A model generated the notes under the pieces. The model was given only the letters and a program-made list of their open reading frames with translations. It made no database searches and was not told the origin of the DNA. Positions 8,301 to 12,572 of a stretch of 12,572 bases of DNA are shown in pieces. The stretch is taken from assembly GCA_048939265.1 (NCBI GenBank), contig JBHLPQ010000109.1, positions 1 to 12,572 of the forward strand, given 5' to 3'. Position 1 is the first letter of the stretch, and the number at the start of each line of letters is the position of its first letter. The translations under genes and the position numbers were made by a program. The DNA is from Hodarchaeum sp048939265. Its GTDB lineage: Archaea; Asgardarchaeota; Heimdallarchaeia; Hodarchaeales; Hodarchaeaceae.

Positions 8301-8460
8301 GGTGTTTTCTCCTGAAAATGATCCATTATCACACAATGAGCCACTAAATAGGCAAGTAATACCAATGACGAGAATCTTTTCTCCATTGTCTCTATTTTCA
8401 GAAAAATTAGTCACCAATCTACTAAACAAAGACTTTCTGTCACCTCGAATTAAATATTAG
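5374..8460 (+). CDS. Large surface protein with archaeal type IV pilin N-terminus and Ig-like domains
   Basis: Probably an extracellular, membrane- or pilus-anchored adhesin or appendage subunit. Residues 1-42 are a class III (prepilin-type) signal: basic NKKRA, then ISPVIAV and a hydrophobic helix (14-42), as in archaeal pilins. A prepilin peptidase (PibD/EppA) would cut after about Ala13. Residues 45-160 resemble the pilin beta-domain. Several Ig/cadherin-like beta-sandwiches follow (about 180-285, 286-405, 406-515, 517-635), then a CARDB-like domain (638-790) and a distinct beta-domain (795-967). GGGG (966-969) leads to a 59-residue tail with no membrane segment. About 19 N-x-S/T sequons and acidic Asp/Asn runs (141-146, 353-357, 385-390) suggest glycosylation and possible Ca2+ binding. 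At 1,028 residues it is far longer than ordinary pilins (about 120-200). The TTG start is forced: the in-frame stop at 5341 leaves no ATG, and GGAGAG sits 8 nt before it. Ligand unknown. Confidence 0.85.
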   Translation: MKSLIRLTNKKRAISPVIAVILLIGLAVAAAAAIFIVVLPLFQPSSNLQMDGAYVIYDDEYTTAADLGEGFGKITLVLSNTGTADIDIVSVKVYYASDLLGLGSGTEIINHTGTLISENNPYTLDTLTSLKELSVRFPIPDENDDNTVFYRTVITTGEGEELDTATEENVEETEMDLSADRPEIRYSGSELGFLRRVAPIRPSRVSDNSEIKKVTYEIFHEDETPIPEKTKTIKPPNTLWQWSWDTWNDTTEGLDNGSYKMKMTVYDYAGLSNETALLNFTIDNDYIKPKISNIMGASDKNGLNTAEVGASYEINATITDSGCGVSAVKTAYIYYKLNDSSTTYLAAGGKMTDPDEDDIWVGNIPADFIDSNALANNLTFYIEADDNDDNSNTSENHEAGVLDTTKPDMSEHTPILEVTETEEGPPPITLSVKVTDYDTVDLVTLVWREGNDTGLLIPDPWEVSNYVEQTDDTWYFTIPAINVTVDGLDYYINATDPSGNTNDGSASSPYHIDVLDGAIPTTWFDPKLTSPTVPGQPVSVRVAVEDNDLSFSTERYISETGTVKLSFSIDGGSFSTPDDMTHTSGDSSLGKHVEGIWQGTIAGGNVQEESTLTVRVESTDQSFQTTAIQTDVTVSAAGEPLFRVSGTANTTGTYDHKIEVDIENYGAGDSEITNMTVYLYDNTKLSYIGSPLLTQINATGISIFGTNPRWENTSTPSEFTNGTEKNLNNIIAIDSGETAELLLTYANSSGGYFDVNDMTVGIIFGYTYGVASSGYSGNMKANTTITAYQTDTQTRYMRSDSHNVNGWGAYNLGTTQSSSVLSLNERTGRGTGSLTVTWSVWIYVVHSDSTRTDLTSGKVASVSRSIDGSGLQSKTWTLGSNQDITTTDAVMVEVYMDIGPYGYGPVTFITEQLNAEELVASTWTIWYYTERDYTGWPQDRTRGIFYWGDSTYNSRIVNFKISTITGGGGASTPLIKVFSPENDPLSHNEPLNRQVIPMTRIFSPLSLFSEKLVTNLLNKDFLSPRIKY

Positions 8461-8478
8461 GAATTTAATTTCCTAATA
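8455..8478 (+). terminator. Hairpin terminator overlapping the stop codon of the surface protein gene
   Basis: TATTAGGAA and TTCCTAATA form a perfect 9-bp stem with a 6-nt loop (TTTAAT), followed by a T-rich run (8480-8492, TTTTCTATTTTTT). The stop codon TAG (8458-8460) lies inside the left arm. This marks the end of the surface protein transcript and separates it from the next gene. Confidence 0.7.
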
Positions 8479-8590
8479 CTTTTCTATTTTTTGAGATCTT
8501 TTTTGGGTGTGATATATTAGCAGTTGAAACAAATCTTATGCATACTGAGAGAAATAACAACTTTCACTATAGAAGCACTCTTATTTTTCC

Positions 8591-8600
8591 TTTTAATAAA
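8591..8600 (+). promoter_or_regulatory. Possible TATA box of the reductase gene
   Basis: TTTTAATAAA lies about 65-73 bp before the ATG at 8664. Normal spacing would start transcription near 8615-8625. If real, it rules out translation from the upstream in-frame ATG at 8538 and favours the later starts at 8631 or 8664. It is weak evidence in such AT-rich DNA. Confidence 0.3.
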
Positions 8601-8663
8601 TTGTTACTGTCCGAAATTTTCATTATTTGTATGAATAAGTACTCCTATTTTGGAAATCTCTTA

Positions 8664-9926
8664 ATGAGCTTACTTAAACTTAACAATGACTTGGTAATTG
8701 TTGGAGCTGGGCCTGCTGGTTCGTGCGCAGCTTGGGAATCATTACGAAATAAATCAGACTTATCAGTTTCAATATTTGAGGAACACAACGAAATTGGAAG
8801 ACCACTTCATTGTTCTGGACTTATAGCTCTTGATGGGCTTCAAAATTTAGGAGTAAATTTAGATAAAATCGGAGAAAGAATAGATCATAATAAGATCAGA
8901 AGAGCTAAGTTTGTAGCTCCAAATTTGGGTTCGTTTGAAATAACTCGTACTATTGATTCGATGGTTGTTATCGATCGTCTGGCTTTAGACAATTATCTTG
9001 CTAACCGTGCTAGAGGAGTAGGTTGTGAATATCATCTTGGACACAGAGTAAACCAGATCCATTTCGATAATAATGGTTGGACTCTTCATATCAATTATCA
9101 AAAGAAAAAAAAGATTCATCGGAGCAAAATTTTGATTTCTGCAGAGGGAGTGCATGCTCGATTATCTAGTTCGATTGGATTACCAACCCCTGATAAGAAC
9201 TGGCTTTTTTCAGCTCGACAATATGAGATTGAAAAGATTCCAGATATTGAGACAGATTGTGTTGAATTGTATTTTGGCAAAAAATATGCCCCGGGATTTT
9301 TTGGTTGGTTTATTCCCATCAATGAGAATTCTGTTCGTCTTGGTATAGCTGTTCAAAGAGAGTTCAGAGGAAAAACGCGTCTTTTTTTAAAACGATTTCT
9401 CAAAAAACACCCTTTCCTAAAAGATCGCTTAAAAAAAGGTAAAATCATCAATAACTATGGGGGATACGTCCCAGTATCAGGGCCAGTGAAAAGAACATTC
9501 GATACGAAGTTCATGGTCATTGGGGATGCTGCAGGGCAAGCAAAAGCCACTACAGGTGGGGGTGTCAACATTGGAGGTTACTGTGGCCGTTTAGCTGGCC
9601 TAATGGCACGAAAAATTATTTCAGAGGAAGTTGAAGTAGCAAATGGATGTCGTGAATATCAAAGGAAATGGCAGACCATTTTTGAGCCAGATTTAACTCT
9701 AATGAAGCTATTTCGTCGTATGATGACTCCCCTCCCAGACCAAACATGGAATAGGATTATCCAAATTGCAAAAGAAACAGAACTTGGTGAGAGTATGAAA
9801 TCATCTAGTGTTGACTTGCATGGTTCAAGTCTTTTGAAATATGCATTAACACCTCGAGTGTTTAAAAAAGCCATACCTCTTATACCACAAACCGCAACTG
9901 GTCTCCTTAAGGGCTTACTGTTCTAG
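8664..9926 (+). CDS. Geranylgeranyl reductase family FAD-dependent oxidoreductase
   Basis: Flavoprotein of the geranylgeranyl reductase / digeranylgeranylglycerophospholipid reductase family; in archaea such enzymes saturate the isoprenoid chains of membrane lipids or quinones at the membrane surface. With the chosen start it has 420 residues. The FAD Rossmann motif VIVGAGPAG (11-19) is followed by the FAD-associated IGRPLHCSG (44-52, with Cys50), a second FAD stretch FMVIGDAAGQAKATTGGG (283-300), and FFGWFIPINENSVRLGIA (212-229), which matches the family's YxWxFP-type substrate-site motif. The reading frame is open upstream to ATGs at 8631 and 8538. I prefer 8664 because the nucleotide-binding strand starts right after it, GGAAA lies about 8 nt upstream, and a possible TATA box sits at 8591. 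Archaea often have several paralogues, so the exact substrate is open. It appears to be transcribed alone. Confidence 0.87.
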   Translation: MSLLKLNNDLVIVGAGPAGSCAAWESLRNKSDLSVSIFEEHNEIGRPLHCSGLIALDGLQNLGVNLDKIGERIDHNKIRRAKFVAPNLGSFEITRTIDSMVVIDRLALDNYLANRARGVGCEYHLGHRVNQIHFDNNGWTLHINYQKKKKIHRSKILISAEGVHARLSSSIGLPTPDKNWLFSARQYEIEKIPDIETDCVELYFGKKYAPGFFGWFIPINENSVRLGIAVQREFRGKTRLFLKRFLKKHPFLKDRLKKGKIINNYGGYVPVSGPVKRTFDTKFMVIGDAAGQAKATTGGGVNIGGYCGRLAGLMARKIISEEVEVANGCREYQRKWQTIFEPDLTLMKLFRRMMTPLPDQTWNRIIQIAKETELGESMKSSSVDLHGSSLLKYALTPRVFKKAIPLIPQTATGLLKGLLF

Positions 9927-9929
9927 TAA

Positions 9930-9953
9930 GATACCAAATAGAAAGTTGGTATC
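9930..9953 (+). terminator. Hairpin terminator after the reductase gene
   Basis: GATACCAA and TTGGTATC form a perfect 8-bp stem with an 8-nt loop, beginning 4 bases after the stop codon TAG and followed by ATTTTCTAATAATT. Its placement matches the hairpin at the end of the preceding gene. It may also stop minus-strand transcripts arriving from the gene at 10042-11385. Confidence 0.65.
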
Positions 9954-10041
9954 ATTTTCTAATAATTCCAAAGTGTTTAGAGAATCACTTACCATATGTA
10001 TTGAATCGAGAATTAAATTAATTTCCTTGATCTAACTGATG

Positions 10042-11385
10042 TTATAACTGTGTATCTATTTCTTTTAAAATTTTTACTAGATTCTCAGCGTTTTCCTTTG
10101 CAGTTTGCAGATTTTCTAGTGTACGAAGTGAATGATCACTATATTCTTTCAAGAAATTAGCTACAGGAGAAATAAAGACCTTCATTTGTTCGAGTTGATC
10201 TATTCCGATAACAGAAGCAGAAAATTCTCCTTCCTGAACATTCTTCTTAGTTGTGGTGACTATATTCGAGAGAATTGTGTCAAGCCCAGTGATAACTGGC
10301 TGTAGTTCAGAGGCAGTCAGTGATTTTAAAGGAGACAAGGCTTTGGAGACATCACTTTCAAGAGATTTCACTTGATCCAACAATTTTGTTGCTCGTTTTT
10401 CCGATCTAATTATGATTTTCGCAGTACCTAATGAAATTGAATTCTTATTCATTAAAATATCCTGATAATCAACGTTTGTTGGTACCTCAACGGTTACTTC
10501 CTCTTTTCCTTCTCCAGATGAACAGAGAAGCGAAAATTCAGTTTGTGCATGGGCACCTGCTTCAAGCTGAGGGACTGAAATTACATTGGATCCTGATACA
10601 GTAGTTACTATAGATGGAATTGTTATAACAGCTGATATTCCCGAGGCTATCCCTTCTCCTATGTTCTCTAATTTAACGACAAACTTAAATTGTTCCCCAA
10701 AAATAATATCATGATCGTATTCATATACTGCCCGTATTTTTGGGAATTTTACGAATTTCATTAGTTCTTGTCTTGCTGTATCCACTGCTCTTCGGATTCC
10801 CTCCTGAAACATTGTTGCTGGTTTAGTACTTAGTAAATATGTCTCGACGTAGTTTGTAGCACGTTGAAGTGAACTTGGGTTTGGACTCTCAGGGTTTACG
10901 GCCCCCGCAAGGTCATACGGGATATATAAACAAGCTGTTGCTGCTTGATTGGCAGAAAAATCGTGGCTTTTAACAAAAGCATCTAAATGTTGGTTTACAT
11001 CCCAATCTCCAGTCTGTATCTTAAGTAATGATGCTATTGCCATACACGCAGCCCCTCCAAGAAGGTCATCCCAGGAAATATGTTCTTGTGATGCTTTTGT
11101 TAGAGCGTCCGCCGAAGCTCTTAGCCATTGGCTTTCAGAGTTAGGATCTGACAAAAATCGTTGTATAAGTTGCGCACCTGAAAAATATTGGTAAGCAGCA
11201 TTTTTATACTGCCCCCTCTCTGAAAGTTCACCTGCATACTTCTCAATGAGAGTAATAGTTTCACTAGCTGCTCTGGCGCGTTCAGTGGGGTCTTGAATAC
11301 TACCTAATGAGGTAAGAGCCTCTTGAACATCATTCGCAGTCGTAGATTTACTTAATCGTTCAAAAAGTTCGTTCACGAATGACAT
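10042..11385 (-). CDS. Unknown cytosolic protein: SNAP/TPR-like helices, beta-sandwich, C-terminal helical region
   Basis: I do not recognise this 447-residue protein as a named family. It has no signal peptide or membrane segment, so it is likely cytosolic. Residues 1-210 are helical with TPR/SNAP-like pattern: GQYKNAAYQYFSGAQLIQRF (58-77) resembles a TPR helix pair, and DDLLGGAACMAIASLLKIQTGD (106-127) and ACLYIPYDLAGAV (151-163) continue the solenoid. Residues 215-328 form a predicted beta-sandwich of CARDB/adaptin-ear type (FKFVVKLENIGEGIASGIS, 233-251). Residues 330-447 are again helical, with heptad-like Leu/Ile spacing near the end (LRTLENLQTAKENAENLVKIL). The order solenoid, beta-sandwich, helices suggests a scaffold or adaptor, not an enzyme. 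The ATG is preceded by GGAG (11397-11400) and a TTTTAAAT box (11448-11455, read on the minus strand). It stands alone, divergent from the next gene. That it is a gene is near certain; its role is unknown. Confidence 0.85.
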   Translation of the reverse strand: MSFVNELFERLSKSTTANDVQEALTSLGSIQDPTERARAASETITLIEKYAGELSERGQYKNAAYQYFSGAQLIQRFLSDPNSESQWLRASADALTKASQEHISWDDLLGGAACMAIASLLKIQTGDWDVNQHLDAFVKSHDFSANQAATACLYIPYDLAGAVNPESPNPSSLQRATNYVETYLLSTKPATMFQEGIRRAVDTARQELMKFVKFPKIRAVYEYDHDIIFGEQFKFVVKLENIGEGIASGISAVITIPSIVTTVSGSNVISVPQLEAGAHAQTEFSLLCSSGEGKEEVTVEVPTNVDYQDILMNKNSISLGTAKIIIRSEKRATKLLDQVKSLESDVSKALSPLKSLTASELQPVITGLDTILSNIVTTTKKNVQEGEFSASVIGIDQLEQMKVFISPVANFLKEYSDHSLRTLENLQTAKENAENLVKILKEIDTQL

Positions 11386-11447
11386 ACTCTTTCTTTCTCC
11401 TTGATTATTTTGATTAAAATTATTTCAGCGAGTAATCCTACTGTTGA

Positions 11448-11463
11448 ATTTAAAAGAAGATTA
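11448..11463 (-). promoter_or_regulatory. Probable promoter box of the helical-repeat gene (copy 2 of 16-bp box)
   Basis: The 16-mer ATTTAAAAGAAGATTA is identical to 5090-5105. On the minus strand it provides TTTTAAAT, 62 bp before the ATG at 11385. Transcription would start about 25 bp downstream, leaving a leader of about 35-40 nt that carries GGAG (11397-11400). The spacing fits an archaeal TATA box. Confidence 0.45.
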
Positions 11464-11575
11464 TCACCTTTTTAATACTTTGTTTTTTCCTTATTTTTCC
11501 TTGTTTTTGCATGAATGATCAGCAGGAGGCCTATCTGTTCAGTATTGGGAGTAATTGTGATATTATCCATGAGTA

Positions 11576-11600
11576 AAGCTTAGGAATATCAGTTAAGCTT
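11576..11600. repeat. Inverted repeat AAGCTTA / TAAGCTT
   Basis: Perfect 7-bp arms (11576-11582, 11594-11600) flank an 11-nt spacer. The spacer includes most of the first copy of AATATCAGTT (11585-11594); the second copy lies at 11612-11621, 27 bp on. The combined direct and inverted repeats resemble a multi-site operator, but no regulator gene is adjacent. Confidence 0.4.
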
Positions 11601-11710
11601 GTAAAATGATAAATATCAGTTTTCTAATGGCAGAAAAAACGTAAAAATTATCCAAAAAGACTATCTATTAAGATAATGTTAATTTACACACCTTTAAAAG
11701 ATAACTTTGG

Positions 11711-11728
11711 CTTCAACGTTTATTGAAG
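11711..11728. repeat. Inverted repeat CTTCAA / TTGAAG upstream of the phosphoribosyltransferase gene
   Basis: Perfect 6-bp arms around the 6-nt centre CGTTTA, 74 bp before the ATG at 11802. It has the same 6-6-6 layout as the repeat before argS (87-104), though a different sequence. It is a candidate operator. Confidence 0.35.
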
Positions 11729-11801
11729 AATAAGCATATCTTTTCCTCCTTTAACTTGAACTCAACACTATAGATTATGATATTTTGATGGAGAAATTAT
11801 A

Positions 11802-12509
11802 ATGGTTTTCTTCCTTAGTCAGAAAGAGAATGAAGTCCCCGATATTCTGAAAAAAGATCATGCAGCCAAAAAGGCTTATAATGAGATCTTAGAAGGACTG
11901 GAGAAGGCATTAATGCTTTATATTTATGATTCAGGGCCTTACCCTCCAGAGGAAGGGTCTCAAATATTACCCTTTGCCGATTTATCACACTGGGCAGAAC
12001 AAGATTGGAAGTTATTATATCCTAAATTTGAAAAAAAAAGATGGATTGTCGTATTTATAGCTCGTGGAGGTCTTCAGCTTATCGATCTTATAGAAAATAA
12101 AATAGATGACTTTACATGGACCTATGTTAAACCTCAAACTGAAATTCGGGATTTCGAGGATGAAGCCATTTATTTGGAGTATCGAGATCCAGTTTTTGAA
12201 GAGAAATTTGCAGACTACATGGAAGAAAGTGTCTCGATCCTCTTTGTTGAAGACATGATCTCAACGGGTGAGAATGTAGAAGCGGTTTTTGATCTCACCA
12301 TGGAAGTTGCTGAGGAGTATAATGTTGAGGTTGGAGATGTTGTCACACTAGCTTTAATATCTCGAATACGGAATATTGGAACGATGCCAATCTATGGTGT
12401 CCAAACCGATATTCAAATCGATCTTAGGTGTTCATGGGGTAACGATCTCCCTGACCGAATTGATGCCCGAGATTTTTCTGAAAACAAAGAATATGTTGAT
12501 GACCATTAA
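11802..12509 (+). CDS. Phosphoribosyltransferase-fold (type I PRTase) protein, substrate unknown
   Basis: Probable cytosolic enzyme that transfers phosphoribosyl groups to or from PRPP, or a regulatory relative. The PRPP-binding loop is clear: ILFVEDMISTGENVEAVF (146-163), two hydrophobic residues and acidic Glu150-Asp151 before the STG turn. The pyrophosphate loop is VVFIARGGL (83-91). The C-terminal segment DLRCSWGNDLPDRIDARDF (207-225) resembles the region of hypoxanthine-type PRTases that holds the base, but is too divergent to assign. A helical N-terminal part of about 75 residues (KKDHAAKKAYNEILEGLEKAL) precedes the usual fold; the total of 235 residues is somewhat long for a single-domain PRTase (about 180-200). 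The start is set by GGAG (11790-11793) 8 nt before the ATG. No purine, pyrimidine or salvage genes lie next to it. Fold confidence is high; the substrate is unknown. Confidence 0.83.
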   Translation: MVFFLSQKENEVPDILKKDHAAKKAYNEILEGLEKALMLYIYDSGPYPPEEGSQILPFADLSHWAEQDWKLLYPKFEKKRWIVVFIARGGLQLIDLIENKIDDFTWTYVKPQTEIRDFEDEAIYLEYRDPVFEEKFADYMEESVSILFVEDMISTGENVEAVFDLTMEVAEEYNVEVGDVVTLALISRIRNIGTMPIYGVQTDIQIDLRCSWGNDLPDRIDARDFSENKEYVDDH

Positions 12510-12550
12510 GATTATGCAATAAGAGAGATTTTTACTTTCGGATTCACTTA

Positions 12551-12563
12551 ATATATATATATA
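12551..12563. repeat. AT dinucleotide run at the window end
   Basis: ATATATATATATA, 6.5 units, lies 42 bp after the last stop codon and is followed by a short A-run. It could be part of a promoter for a gene beyond the window, or a simple slippage repeat. Confidence 0.5.
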
Positions 12564-12572
12564 CAAAAAAAT

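Larger units (their letters stand above)
11386..11801. other. 416-bp divergent intergenic region rich in inverted repeats, no gene seen
   Basis: This gap separates two divergent genes and must hold both promoters. It contains the minus-strand TATA-like box (11448-11455), a T-rich stretch with repeated TTTTTCCTT-like units (11481-11509), an inverted repeat AAGCTTA/TAAGCTT (11576-11600), a direct repeat AATATCAGTT (11585-11594 and 11612-11621), a small hairpin TATCT-ATTA-AGATA (11662-11675), a TATA-like TTTAAAAG (11693-11700), and an inverted repeat CTTCAA/TTGAAG (11711-11728). No tRNA or convincing small gene was found. Confidence 0.6.

Noticed and set aside
8538..8663. Longer N-terminus for the reductase from the ATG at 8538
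   Set aside because: The extra 42 residues have no match to the family, lie over a possible TATA box, and no ribosome site precedes 8538. The start at 8664 puts the FAD motif at the usual distance. The ATG at 8631 cannot be excluded.
10949..11194. 81-codon plus-strand frame inside the helical-repeat gene
   Set aside because: It is a shadow of the minus-strand coding sequence. Its Ser/Ala/Cys-rich composition is typical of an antisense frame.
11511..11576. 21-codon open frame in the divergent gap
   Set aside because: No ribosome site precedes it, the peptide has no recognisable feature, and a frame this short is expected by chance.

Overview
This AT-rich 12.6 kb window looks archaeal. The strongest evidence is a 1,028-residue surface protein with an archaeal type IV pilin N-terminus (K-R-A-I-S-P-V-I-A-V). 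A geranylgeranyl-reductase-family flavoprotein, TATA-box promoters (clearest is TATAAATA at 5321-5328) and short hairpin terminators with T-rich tails fit with this. The mix of archaeal genes, an arginyl-tRNA synthetase with bacterial (Bacteroidetes-like) motifs and helical-repeat cytosolic proteins would suit an Asgard-type lineage. No gene here proves that, and the assignment is an inference.

Layout, left to right. A short leader with an inverted repeat precedes argS (226-1929, +). A PLP-dependent fold-type I aminotransferase follows (2145-3401, +). It converges with only 1 bp to spare on a BshC-like protein on the minus strand (3403-5088), which carries a four-cysteine zinc ribbon. A 285-bp divergent intergenic region holds a TATA box overlapped by a 12-bp palindrome. 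It drives the large pilin-like, Ig-domain surface protein, which starts with TTG (5374-8460, +) and ends in a hairpin terminator overlapping its stop codon. A FAD-dependent geranylgeranyl-reductase-family protein follows (about 8664-9926, +), also with a hairpin directly after the stop. A minus-strand cytosolic protein of unknown function (10042-11385) combines SNAP/TPR-like helices, a beta-sandwich and a C-terminal helical region. A 416-bp divergent region rich in inverted repeats leads to an orphan phosphoribosyltransferase-fold protein (11802-12509, +).

The genes look like single transcription units, not one operon: orientation alternates, gaps are large, and several genes have their own promoter or terminator signals. 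No RNA gene, insertion sequence, CRISPR array or origin was recognised. I see no obvious multi-gene new system. The best leads are single proteins: the zinc-ribbon BshC homologue, the helical/beta-sandwich/helical protein and the large pilin-like surface protein. The palindromic promoter regions and the bacterial-type ArgRS are secondary.
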